Shown one piece after another: positions 32,432-41,328 of a stretch of DNA of 64,000 nucleotides. The stretch is from Polyangium mundeleinium (GTDB lineage: Bacteria > Myxococcota_A > Polyangia > Polyangiales > Polyangiaceae), in contig NZ_JAQNDO010000001.1 of the NCBI RefSeq assembly GCF_028369105.1, forward strand, positions 3,713,001 through 3,777,000. Direction: 5' to 3'. Below the pieces are notes generated by a model. That model was not told the DNA's origin. It was given only the letters and a program-made list of their open reading frames with translations, and did no database searches. Within the stretch, counting starts at the first letter, position 1; each line of letters starts with the position of its first letter. The position numbers and the translations under genes were made by a program.

Positions 32432-33610
32432 TCAGGACGCGAGGAACGCCGACAGCTTGCCGCCGGCCGCGACGTGGGCCTGGGCTGCGCCGAGCTCGCT
32501 GAAGTCGAGGCCGCGCACGGAGAGATCCCGGTGCCGGTTCTTCTCGACGAACCGGAGCTCGTCGGGGCGCGCCCAGTCGATCACGTGGGGCGACTTCGTC
32601 GAGATGATGAGCTGCCGGTGATCGGCGCAGGCCTCGATCACGTCGAGCAGCGCGACGATGTTGCCGGGGACCGCGGCGATCTCGGGCTCCTCGATGAGCA
32701 GCGCCGTCGCCTCCGGATCCACGAGCGCGACGAGGAGCTCGAGCCTTCGGATCACGGCGTCGGACAAACGACCGAAGTCCACGCCTTCGAACGTGATGCT
32801 GGCGCGGTCCTGCGGCGCGACGTCCGCGCGCGCGGAGGTGTCGCGCGTGATCTGGACGGCGAGCTCGCCGGGCGCGCCGATGCGCTGGCAGAGCTCGACG
32901 ACCTTGTTGTAGCGATCGCGGTGGAGATCGAACCAGAGGACGAGCGTCGACGCGAGCGAGAGCAGGCGTGCGTCGAGGCCCCGCGAGGTCCAGAGGACGC
33001 CCGATCGGCCGGTGAGCGTGACGCCCGTGCGATCCTCGAACGGAGGGCGCGCGAGGGCGAGGCCGAGCCAGCGGATGCCTTCGAGGTAGGCGCGGATGCG
33101 GCGCGCATCCTCGGGGACGCGATCGGCGGAGTCACCTGCGAGCGCGAGCGCGCCGACGCCCGAGGGGAGCGAGATGCGGCTGCCGTCGCCGAAGACGGCG
33201 CGTCGATCGCGCACCGTCCAGAGATCCACGTTGGCCTCGTCGGTCCTCGCGGCGTGTTCTTCCCAGCGCATCGAGGGCGGGAAGGGCTCGTCGTCGTCGT
33301 CGAGATCCTGGAAACGCCGATCGTAGCCGTAGACCAGGTGCTCGCCCGCGTCGCCCTCGAACTCGCAGCGGAAGTGGCGCGGTTTTTCCGGGTCGCTCAG
33401 CGCGTGGACCGCGATGTGCGCGCCTTCGGCGATGCCCTGGACGAGCAGCGACGCGAGGGTCCCGCCCTTCGCGACGAGCACGGTGCGGCGCGGGGCGATG
33501 GAGAGCTCGATCGTGCTGCTCCCGATCGCCTGATAGTCGCCGATCGTCACGGACACGAGCCGGGCGGCCAGGGCTCGGGGAAAGACGGAGGAGCGGGCCG
33601 GTTCGATCAT
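32432..33610 (-). CDS. AAA_21/OLD-like ATPase-fold protein with no Walker A motif
   Basis: A 392-residue protein from ATG 33610 behind GGAGGAAGG. The fold follows SMC/AAA_21 ATPases: N-terminal strand VSVTIGDYQAIGSSTIEL, C-terminal Walker B TALLIEEPEI, then QLIISTKSPHVIDWA, typical of this family. However, where GxxGxGKS/T should be (residues 44-56, VLVAKGGTLASLL) the P-loop is missing. It may be a pseudo-ATPase, or bind nucleotide in trans as part of a dimer. No TOPRIM or nuclease partner sits beside it, so a defence role is unproven. Confidence 0.78.
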   Translation of the reverse strand: MIEPARSSVFPRALAARLVSVTIGDYQAIGSSTIELSIAPRRTVLVAKGGTLASLLVQGIAEGAHIAVHALSDPEKPRHFRCEFEGDAGEHLVYGYDRRFQDLDDDDEPFPPSMRWEEHAARTDEANVDLWTVRDRRAVFGDGSRISLPSGVGALALAGDSADRVPEDARRIRAYLEGIRWLGLALARPPFEDRTGVTLTGRSGVLWTSRGLDARLLSLASTLVLWFDLHRDRYNKVVELCQRIGAPGELAVQITRDTSARADVAPQDRASITFEGVDFGRLSDAVIRRLELLVALVDPEATALLIEEPEIAAVPGNIVALLDVIEACADHRQLIISTKSPHVIDWARPDELRFVEKNRHRDLSVRGLDFSELGAAQAHVAAGGKLSAFLAS

Positions 33611-33737
33611 GACAGGGCACCTTCCTCCTACCACGCTGCGTGGGGGATTGGCGTATCCCTTCTGCACGAGCGGGACGCTTCATTCCGTCCATCCTTGGTT
33701 TGCGAGCGTAAGCGAGATTAGGCGCTAGAATTCGTGG

Positions 33738-34676
33738 GTGAGCGAGGCCATTTCCCCGAGGTCCGCGCTTTCGCGCGTCGCCCGAGCCGAGGGCCCGACG
33801 GAGCTCCCTCCTCTCTCGGACCCGTACCTGTGGGGGCCGAGGTCGCCGCACAAAAAGCCGCTCTCGACGCTGGCGTTGACGTCGATCCTGGCGCCGTTCC
33901 TGGGCGGACCGCTGGGCTCGGTCGCCGCCATCGTCTTCGGCTGGGCCGCGCGTCGTGAGCTCGACAGTGTGGGCACACAACGCCGCGGGTATGTCCTGGC
34001 GACACTGGGAATGGGCCTCGGGATTTGCCTGACGGTGGGTTGGGGCGCGGCCATCGCCTTCGGGGTGTGGACGATGGAGCGGCGCAACGAGGCGCAGCTC
34101 GATTCGATCGCCAACGTCATGACGGTCGGGGACACGCCGAGGCCGCCCGAGGGCGCGGTCGAGGCCGCGGAGCCTGCGTCGCCGCCGTCGAAGGCCGTGC
34201 CGGTTTTTCAGAAAGAGACGGCGGTTCACAAGGAGGGCAACGTCACGATCGTGGACGTTGGGGTCTCGGTGTCGTCGCTCTCGCAGGAGCTCGCGAAGCA
34301 ACGTGCGGCCGCGGCTGCGGCGGGCGAGACGATCGTCGTGATGACGACGAAGAGCGAGTGCGTGTCGTGCCGCAGCCTGTCGACGTCGCTCGCGCATCCG
34401 CTCATGCAGACGGCGCTCGCGCGGGTGCGGCTCGTGCGTGTGGACATCGACGCGTTCGACGAGGACCTCACGGGGCTGAAGATGCCGCACGAGCGGGTGC
34501 CGAGTTTTTTCCTCTTGGCGCCAGAGCTCTACCCGCGTGACGCCATCGACGGCGGCGAGTGGGACGAGGACGTGCCCGCGAACATGGCGCCCGTGCTCGG
34601 CGCGTTCGTGCGCGGAAAATACGAGACGCGCCGGCAGAGCTTCGAGCCGATTCAAAACGGCGGGATCAAGCTTTGA
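33738..34676 (+). CDS. DUF4190 membrane domain fused to a thioredoxin-like domain
   Basis: A 312-residue protein from GTG 33738. Residues ~40-115 form the two-helix DUF4190 module (STLALTSILAPFLGGPLGSVAAIVFG, ATLGMGLGICLTVGWGAAIAFGVW). A ~70-residue linker follows. The C-terminal ~110 residues are thioredoxin-like: TIVVMTTKSECVSCRSLS (CxxC), VRLVRVDIDAFDEDL, then VPSFFLLAP with the cis-Pro position. The CVSC active site faces the periplasm if the topology is two-pass with N-terminus outside, or the cytosol otherwise. It is probably a disulfide handler anchored in the inner membrane. Confidence 0.78.
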   Translation: MSEAISPRSALSRVARAEGPTELPPLSDPYLWGPRSPHKKPLSTLALTSILAPFLGGPLGSVAAIVFGWAARRELDSVGTQRRGYVLATLGMGLGICLTVGWGAAIAFGVWTMERRNEAQLDSIANVMTVGDTPRPPEGAVEAAEPASPPSKAVPVFQKETAVHKEGNVTIVDVGVSVSSLSQELAKQRAAAAAAGETIVVMTTKSECVSCRSLSTSLAHPLMQTALARVRLVRVDIDAFDEDLTGLKMPHERVPSFFLLAPELYPRDAIDGGEWDEDVPANMAPVLGAFVRGKYETRRQSFEPIQNGGIKL

Positions 34677-34743
34677 GGCAGGCGCGCGCCACGGGCTCCG
34701 ATCTCGGGCGCGGCGTGCACCTCCGCTGCTAGGATGCGCCGCC

Positions 34744-35019
34744 ATGAAGCGCGCCGGGCAGATCTCGATCTTCGTCCTTTGCGTCTTGTTCAGCGTCTCT
34801 GCCGCGGTGAACGTGATGTCGGACAACAGCGAGGTCGAGCGCGCGGCCGCGGCGGTGGCGTGTGGGGAGCAGGGGCCGAACTGCCGCGCGCAGGTGACGC
34901 GGCTCGAGCGGACGCCGTTTGGGCAGACATTCGAGATGGTGACGCCGAAGCGGACGGTGGACGTGGTCTGCCGGCGCGCGTTCGTGATGGTGGGCGACTA
35001 CGCCTGCAAGCTTCGCTGA
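34744..35019 (+). CDS. Small secreted or anchored four-Cys protein
   Basis: A 91-residue protein from ATG 34744. One N-terminal hydrophobic segment (ISIFVLCVLFSVSAAVNV) may be a signal peptide or anchor. The remainder has four cysteines (ACGEQGPNCR, VVCRRA, DYACKL), enough for two disulfides. The stop overlaps the kinase ATG by one base (TGATG), so they are coupled. The nearby upstream thioredoxin-like protein could act on its disulfides; this is a guess from position. Confidence 0.72.
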   Translation: MKRAGQISIFVLCVLFSVSAAVNVMSDNSEVERAAAAVACGEQGPNCRAQVTRLERTPFGQTFEMVTPKRTVDVVCRRAFVMVGDYACKLR

Positions 35020-36167
35020 TGGGAAGGCCCGCGCTTCGGTCTTCGACCGGGCTCGTTTGCCCGCGCTGCCGCGACCCGAAGCCGGCGTCCGTCGAGACGA
35101 CAGCGCTCGTGTTTTGCCCGCGCGATGGGCTCGCGCTCGTCGCTGCGGCGGTCCTCGCCGATGCGGATGGGGATCCGTTCCTCGGGACGATGATCGCGGG
35201 GCGGTACGTGGTGCTCGGTCGGATTGGCGCGGGCTCGATGGGGGCGGTGTACCGGGCGCGGGACGCGACGCGGGGGCAGGACGTCGCGGTGAAGGTGTTT
35301 CGTGGGGATCGAGGGCTCGGCGCGCGGGCGCTCTCGCGGCTCGATCGGGAGGCGCGGGTCCTCGCGATGCTGCGATCCCCGCATACGGTGCAGGTGCTCG
35401 ACGGGGGGGAGGTCGTGCACGGCGGGGAGGACACGCTCGTCTCGCCCACGGTGTCGCGGTTCCTCGTGATGGAGATGCTCGAAGGCGAGCCGCTCGGCGT
35501 CCGGCTGCGGCGGGAAGGGCGGCTCTCGATCGCGGAGGCGACGCGGCTCGCGACGCATGCGCTCACGTCGCTCTCCGAGGCGCACGAGAAGGGGATCGTC
35601 CATCGGGATCTGAAGCCGGACAACGTGTTCATCGCCTGCCTCGGAGGAGGGGCCGAGGTGGCCAAGCTGCTCGATTTTGGGCTCGCCGACCTCCGGCGCT
35701 CGCCGCGCGATCCGAACGACGCGCTCGGGTGGGGCGGGGGGCCCGTCGGTACGCCGCGGTACATGTCGCCGGAGCAGGCGCTGGGTGAGCCGGTGGATGC
35801 GCGCAGCGATCTGTATGCAGTGGGCGCGCTCCTTTACCAGATGCTCGTGGGCAGGCCCCCGTTCGTCGAGCGGGACGCGGCGCGGGTGATGGCCAAACAC
35901 GTGCACGAGCCGCCGATCGCGCCTCGCGAGGCCGCGCCGGAGGCGGGGATCCCGTGGGCCTTGTCGGACCTCGTGGTGCGGGCGCTCTGCAAGCGGCCGG
36001 AGGATCGGCCGGAGAGCGCGCGGGCGTTCATCGAGGCCCTCGAGGAGGCGTGCGCCCAAGGCCCGGGGCCCGGCGCGGCGCGGTATGCAGTGGACGGGCG
36101 CGAAGCGGTTGTACGGCGCCCGGAGAGCCGTGTACCTTCGCGCACGGACAACGATGGATCCTCGTGA
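35019..36167 (+). CDS. Soluble Ser/Thr protein kinase with N-terminal zinc-ribbon-like segment
   Basis: A 382-residue Hanks-type kinase from ATG 35019. An N-terminal CPRC at residues 14-17 and CPRDG near 33 could bind zinc. The kinase domain runs from about residue 62 to 345: glycine loop GRIGAGSMGAVY, Lys92 (VAVKVF), catalytic HRDLKPDN, DFGLAD, GTPRYMSPEQ, and terminal RPED region. All catalytic residues are intact. No membrane helix or PASTA domain is present. The next gene starts inside its last 14 bases, so the kinase and giant TPR protein are co-expressed. Confidence 0.92.
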   Translation: MGRPALRSSTGLVCPRCRDPKPASVETTALVFCPRDGLALVAAAVLADADGDPFLGTMIAGRYVVLGRIGAGSMGAVYRARDATRGQDVAVKVFRGDRGLGARALSRLDREARVLAMLRSPHTVQVLDGGEVVHGGEDTLVSPTVSRFLVMEMLEGEPLGVRLRREGRLSIAEATRLATHALTSLSEAHEKGIVHRDLKPDNVFIACLGGGAEVAKLLDFGLADLRRSPRDPNDALGWGGGPVGTPRYMSPEQALGEPVDARSDLYAVGALLYQMLVGRPPFVERDAARVMAKHVHEPPIAPREAAPEAGIPWALSDLVVRALCKRPEDRPESARAFIEALEEACAQGPGPGAARYAVDGREAVVRRPESRVPSRTDNDGSS

Positions 36168-39100
36168 AATCGAAATGCTCGTCCAGCGCCTGCTCGCGAA
36201 CCCTCACGATCAGGAGGCGCTCGCGTACGCGCATCGCGCAGGCGCGCAGGACCCTCGCTCGTACGCCATGCTGCTCGAGCGCGTCGGCACGCAGACGCCG
36301 GATCCCGCCTACGGCGCACATTGGCTGAGCGAGGCCGCGAACGTCTGGCAAGCAGCGTTCGGCGACATGAACAACACCGTGCGCACGTTGATGCTCGCGG
36401 TCGACAAGGATCCGATGCATCGCTCGGCCGAGCGGCTCGCGCAGATGTTTCGCGAGAAGGGCGACGTGATGTCGCTCGTCCAGCTTTACGAGCGGCAAGC
36501 GAAAGGGCTCGCGCCCGCGGCAGCCAAGCCGGAGGTGCGGGCGATGCTCCTCAAGCTGCACGAGGAGCTTGGACGGATGTGGAGCGAGCCGCAGCTCGCG
36601 CGGCCCGAGCGCGCGGTGGAGAACTGGCGCAAGGTCGCCGAGCTCGATCCGCGCAACGTGTATGCGATCTACGCGGCGCGCGAGATCCTGAAGGCGCAGC
36701 AGCAGTACGCGGAGGCGATCCCGTTCTTCGCGATGGAGCAGGCCATCGCCGAGGATCCCGAGCGTAAGCTCGCGCTTTACAGGGACGAGGCCGACATCCG
36801 CAAGCGCGTGGGTGACATGCCGGGCGCGACGCAGGCGCTGCGTTCGGCGCGCGCGGTGCGTCCGACCGACGTTGCGTTGACGCAGGAGCTCGGCGTGAGC
36901 GTGCTCGAGCGCATCAACGCGGGCGAGAACGTGCCGCAGCCGGAGCGCGACGAGACCGCCGCGATCTTCGTGCAGCTCGCGGAGACGTACGATGGGGAGT
37001 ACGGGCTGTCGTACTCGTTGTCGGCGCTCGGCGCGTCGCCGGGTCACGATCGCGCGATGCAGCTCGCGGATCACTTCGGGGCGCTGCTCGGTCGTACGGG
37101 AGAGCTCGGTCCGCAGTACGCGGCGTACCTGAAGGCGAACCCGAACGGGTTCATGGCGAACGTGGCGCGGATGAAGGTGGGGAACGCGCAACCCCCGCCG
37201 CCGCCGATGCCCGCGGCGCAAGCCGCGCCCGCCGCGCCCGCCGCGCCGCAGCCGGTGCAGCCGGTGCAACCCACGCAGCCCGCGTCCGTCGCGCAGCCCT
37301 CGCAACCGCCCGCGGCCGCGCAACCCGCGCAGCCTGCGCAGCCCCCGGCGGCCGCGCCCGCGGCGGCACCCGCGTCCGATGCACGTGGCCCTTCGCCTTC
37401 GGTCGTCGCGATGCAGGCGCAGCCGGCGGTGCCGGCGGGGGATGTGCACGCGCTCCTGGAGGAGGCTTCGGCCGAGGCGCAGAAGGGCCGCAAGCCGCAG
37501 GCGTACACGAAGTACCGCGAGGCGCTGAAGATCGATCCGGCGAACTCCGAGGCGCTCTCGTGGGTCGAGGAGTACCTGCGGCAGAAGCGCATGTTCGCGG
37601 ATCTCCGCGACGTGCTGCTCGCGGCGTCGCGCGTGCCGACGGTCTCGCCCGAGACGCGCAAGGCGCAGCTCCGCGACGTGGCCGGCATGTGCGAGTCACA
37701 GCTCCGCGACATCGACACGGCGATCGCGGCGTGGAAGCAGCTCTGCCAGATCGATCGCGGCGACGAGCAGGCGCGTGATCAGCTCCGCAGGTTGCTCGAG
37801 CGCGCGACGAAGTGGGACGACCTCGCGACCGTGCTCGAGCAGGACGCGATGAGCACGCCCGACACGGAGCAGAAGCTCGCGATCGAGAAGAAGCTCGCGG
37901 GCCTGCACGAGACGAAGCGCAAGGATCCGGTGGCCGCGGCCGAGGTGTGGACGCGGATCGCGTCGCTCGTGCCCGAGGACGAAGCGGCCGTGAACACGGC
38001 CGTCAAGCTCTACGAGAAGGGCGAGCGGCTCGACCTCGCGGCGCAGGCCATCGCGGACAACATGACCGGGTTCACGGACCCGAACACGCGCGCCGGGCTC
38101 TTGCAGAAGCTCGGCGAGCTGCGGCTCAAGCTGAACGATGCCGGCGCCGCGGGCGACGCGTTCGCCGAGGCCGCGGAGCTCAGCAAGCAGGCGAAGACCT
38201 GGGAGCAGGCCGAGAAGGCGTATACGGCCGCGGGCCGCATGGCCGACGCTGCGAACGCGATCGAGCAGCGCGCCGAGCTCGCGGACGGCAAGCAACAAGC
38301 GACGTTGCTCGCGCAGGCGGCGGATCTCTACCTCAAGGCGGGTGATGCGCCGGGCGCGGTGATCCGCCTGGAGCGCGCCTCCGAGATCGATCCGACGAAC
38401 GACGCGTACGTGCAGGCGCTGGAGGAGCAATACCGCGCGGCCGGGCGACTGCCGGATCTCGTGCACCTCTTGCTCGGGCGCGCGGAAAAACTCTCCGATC
38501 GCGGCAAACGCGTGGGCTCGCGGCGCGCGGCGGCCGAGGTGCAACGCTCGCTCGGCGACAACGAGGGCGCGCGCGAGAGCCTCCTGCTCGTGCTGTCCGA
38601 CGGCGACGACGAGGGCGCGCTCGCGCTGCTCGTCGAGGACGCGGCGCAGCGCGGCGATCATCAGGAGTGCGTGGAGCTGCTCCGGAGGCTCGGCGGGATC
38701 ACGAAGGCGCCGGCCGACAAACTGAACCACGCGCTGCGTGAAGCGAGCATCCTGGCCGAGGGGCTCGATGACGTGGACGGCGCGATCGAGCGGTACGAAG
38801 GGATCCTGAAGTCGCTCGATCCGAAGAGCCGCGTCGCGCTCGCGGCGATCGCGAACCTCGAGGAGCGGCGGAACAACCCGCAAGGCGCGGCTGCGGCGCT
38901 CGAGCGCGAGGTCGCGCTTGCCGAGGGCGAGCAGAAGGTCGAGCTCGCGCAGCGCCTCGCGCAGATCTACGAGTCCCAGCTCTCCGATCCGCGCGGCGCG
39001 ATCCGCGCGCTCGAGATCGTGCATGCGGCCGATTCGGAGGACTTCGACGCGATTGGCCGGCTCGAAAGGCTCTGCGCCGAGGTCGAGGACTGGCCGCGCG

Positions 39101-41295
39101 TCGCGCATTTCCTCCAGATCCTCATCGAGGTCGAGGGCGACGAGGAGGAGCTGTCCCGCATGACCCGGAGGGTCGCGGACATCCTCTTCGACAAACTCGG
39201 CCGAGGTGACGAGGCGCTCGCGGCGCTCGACAAGGTCGCCGAGACGGGCGACGAGCCGTGCCGGCGCGCGTACGTCGAGCTCGGCGACAAACTCGGGTGG
39301 AAGGGCCTCGTCGCGTCGAAGCTCGTCTCGTGGAACGAGTCGGGCACGGGCCCGGCCCGGAACGAGGCGCTCCGCGGCGCGTTCGAACGGTTCATCGAGG
39401 TCGGGCGCGACGCGGACGCGGCACGCGTGGCCATGGAGCTCGCGCGCTCACGTGGCGCCGATCGCGCGCTCGCCGAGCAGCTCGAGCAGCTCGCGATCAA
39501 GCTGAAGGATCTCGACGCCCTCGGCGTCGCGCACGACCTGCTCGCGAAGGATGTTTCGGGCGCGGGCCGCGCGGCCGAGATGGTGCGGCAGGCCGAGGTG
39601 CAGATCGCTGCCTCCGTGCCCGCGAACGAGGCCATCCAGCACGGCGAGGGCGCGCTGGCCAGCGTCCTGCCGGGCGAGGTGGAGCCCTTGCTCGCGCGGC
39701 TCGCGGCGCTCGCGCCCGACGTCACGCAGCTCATCGACGTGTACGAGCGTCAGGTTGGGCGTTGCCGTTTGCCGGCGGATCGGCTCACGGCGCTCGCACG
39801 CGCGGCGCAGGTCGCGGCTGAGCGCGGGGCGAACGATCGCGCGCGTAGCTTCTTCGAGCTCGCGCTCAGCGCGGGCGTCCAGGAAGAGACGCTCGGCGCG
39901 CTCGAAGCGGCGGCTTCTGCAGGTGACGAACGCGCGGGTGGCACGAGCTTGCGCGGCATCCTGGCCGAGGCGCTCGCCGGCGGCGGTCAGGGCTCGCGCG
40001 ACGGCGGGCGCACGAAGAGCGCGCTCCTCCGGCGCGCCGCGACGATCGCGCACCGCGCGCTCGGCGACGTCGAGCGTGCCTTCAAATGGCTCGGCGACGC
40101 GATCGTCACGCACGTCGACGACGCTTCGCTCGACGCGCTCGAAGCGCTCGGCCGCGAGCTCAATGATCTTCCCCGCGTCGAGGCCACGCTCACGCGCGCG
40201 CTCGAAGAGGTCTTCGACGGCCCGCTCGTCCGCAAGCTCCTGCAGCGCCGCGCACGCCTCCGCCGCGACGCGCTGAACGACAAGAAGGGCGCCGGCGTCG
40301 ACTTCAAGAAGCTTCACGACCTGTCGCCTGCCGATCAGGACGTGATGAACGAGCTCTCGAACCTGCTCACCGAGCTCGGTGATCACCGCGGCATGATCCA
40401 GCTCTACGAGGATCAGATCCTCCGCGGCCGTGATCCCGCCGTCCGCGCCGAGCTCGCGCGCAAGGTTGCGCGGATCTGGGAGGAGGAGCTCGGCGACGCG
40501 CGCGAAGCGGCCGACGCCTGGCGTCGCGTGCTGCGCATGAAGGCCGGTGACGCCGAGGCGACCGCGGGCCTCGAGCGCGCCAAGACCGGCAAGCTCAAGC
40601 GTACGCCGCCGCGCTCGACGATGGCCTCGGTGCCGCCGACCGCCGGCGCAGGGCCCTCTGCGCCGCCGCCTGCGTACGCCGGTCCGTCCACCCCGCCGCC
40701 CGCGTACACCCGGACGTCCACGCCGCCGCCGCCTGCGTACGCCCGTACGTCCACGCCGCCGCCGCCTGCGTACGCGGCTCCGTCGGTGCCGCCGCCTGCT
40801 GCGGTCCCGACGCCGTCGGCGCCGCCGCCTGCGGTCGCGACGCCGTCGGCGCCTCCGGCGTGGCAGGCCCCGACCGACGCCGAGCCGACGCCCCTCGCGC
40901 CCTCGGCGGAGCTGCCTGCGCCTCCGGCGATGGTCGCGCCTCCCGCGTACGTTCAGGCCGAGCCGGCCCCTGCGTACGTCGATCCGCACGCGCAGCAGCA
41001 GGCCTACGCGCAGCAGCCCGCGCAGACGCCGGAGGCGTACGCGCAGCAGCAGGCGTACGCGGCGTACTACGCGCAGCAGCAAGCCTACGCGCAGCAGCAG
41101 GCCGCGCAGCAGCAGCCCGCGCAGACGCCGGAAGAGGCGTACGCGCAGCAGCAGGCGTACGCGGCGTACTACGCGCAGCAGCAGGCATACGCGCAGCAGC
41201 AGCAGGCGTACGCGCAGCAGGCGCAGCAGCCCGTCGCGCAGCCTGCTCCGGGCGAAGAGCTCGAAGAGGCCGAGCTCCTCGACGACGAATCCTGA
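36154..41295 (+). CDS. Giant TPR-repeat protein with Pro-rich linkers and Gln/Ala/Tyr tail
   Basis: A 1713-residue protein from ATG 36154, overlapping the kinase end by 14 bp. Residues 1-345 and ~430-1480 are helical TPR-type arrays (for example ENWRKVAELDPRNVYAIYAA, KYREALKIDPANSEALSWV, AAEVWTRIASLVPEDEAAV). Two low-complexity stretches interrupt them: a Pro/Ala/Gln linker (~345-427) and a long Pro-rich zone (~1481-1610) with YARTSTPPPP-like units. A tail of AYAQQQ repeats ends in EEAELLDDES. No signal peptide or enzyme motif is visible. It may be a scaffold phosphorylated by the adjacent kinase, consistent with large TPR proteins in myxobacterial motility or sporulation. Confidence 0.88.
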   Translation: MDPREIEMLVQRLLANPHDQEALAYAHRAGAQDPRSYAMLLERVGTQTPDPAYGAHWLSEAANVWQAAFGDMNNTVRTLMLAVDKDPMHRSAERLAQMFREKGDVMSLVQLYERQAKGLAPAAAKPEVRAMLLKLHEELGRMWSEPQLARPERAVENWRKVAELDPRNVYAIYAAREILKAQQQYAEAIPFFAMEQAIAEDPERKLALYRDEADIRKRVGDMPGATQALRSARAVRPTDVALTQELGVSVLERINAGENVPQPERDETAAIFVQLAETYDGEYGLSYSLSALGASPGHDRAMQLADHFGALLGRTGELGPQYAAYLKANPNGFMANVARMKVGNAQPPPPPMPAAQAAPAAPAAPQPVQPVQPTQPASVAQPSQPPAAAQPAQPAQPPAAAPAAAPASDARGPSPSVVAMQAQPAVPAGDVHALLEEASAEAQKGRKPQAYTKYREALKIDPANSEALSWVEEYLRQKRMFADLRDVLLAASRVPTVSPETRKAQLRDVAGMCESQLRDIDTAIAAWKQLCQIDRGDEQARDQLRRLLERATKWDDLATVLEQDAMSTPDTEQKLAIEKKLAGLHETKRKDPVAAAEVWTRIASLVPEDEAAVNTAVKLYEKGERLDLAAQAIADNMTGFTDPNTRAGLLQKLGELRLKLNDAGAAGDAFAEAAELSKQAKTWEQAEKAYTAAGRMADAANAIEQRAELADGKQQATLLAQAADLYLKAGDAPGAVIRLERASEIDPTNDAYVQALEEQYRAAGRLPDLVHLLLGRAEKLSDRGKRVGSRRAAAEVQRSLGDNEGARESLLLVLSDGDDEGALALLVEDAAQRGDHQECVELLRRLGGITKAPADKLNHALREASILAEGLDDVDGAIERYEGILKSLDPKSRVALAAIANLEERRNNPQGAAAALEREVALAEGEQKVELAQRLAQIYESQLSDPRGAIRALEIVHAADSEDFDAIGRLERLCAEVEDWPRVAHFLQILIEVEGDEEELSRMTRRVADILFDKLGRGDEALAALDKVAETGDEPCRRAYVELGDKLGWKGLVASKLVSWNESGTGPARNEALRGAFERFIEVGRDADAARVAMELARSRGADRALAEQLEQLAIKLKDLDALGVAHDLLAKDVSGAGRAAEMVRQAEVQIAASVPANEAIQHGEGALASVLPGEVEPLLARLAALAPDVTQLIDVYERQVGRCRLPADRLTALARAAQVAAERGANDRARSFFELALSAGVQEETLGALEAAASAGDERAGGTSLRGILAEALAGGGQGSRDGGRTKSALLRRAATIAHRALGDVERAFKWLGDAIVTHVDDASLDALEALGRELNDLPRVEATLTRALEEVFDGPLVRKLLQRRARLRRDALNDKKGAGVDFKKLHDLSPADQDVMNELSNLLTELGDHRGMIQLYEDQILRGRDPAVRAELARKVARIWEEELGDAREAADAWRRVLRMKAGDAEATAGLERAKTGKLKRTPPRSTMASVPPTAGAGPSAPPPAYAGPSTPPPAYTRTSTPPPPAYARTSTPPPPAYAAPSVPPPAAVPTPSAPPPAVATPSAPPAWQAPTDAEPTPLAPSAELPAPPAMVAPPAYVQAEPAPAYVDPHAQQQAYAQQPAQTPEAYAQQQAYAAYYAQQQAYAQQQAAQQQPAQTPEEAYAQQQAYAAYYAQQQAYAQQQQAYAQQAQQPVAQPAPGEELEEAELLDDES
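40665..40830. repeat. Pro-rich coding tandem repeat
   Basis: Imperfect ~30-bp units containing CCGCCGCCTGCGTACGC, encoding PPPAYA(R/G)(T/P)S(T)PP. Part of the TPR protein gene. Confidence 0.85.
40984..41229. repeat. AYAQQQ coding repeat
   Basis: Repeats of GCGTACGCGCAGCAGCAG, including a larger duplicated ~84-bp block (QTPE(E)AYAQQQAYAAYYAQQQ occurs twice). It encodes the Gln/Ala/Tyr-rich tail of the TPR protein and is prone to replication slippage. Confidence 0.9.
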
Positions 41296-41328
41296 TCCAC
41301 GCGAGGGGGCGGTCCCGCCGCCCCCGTC

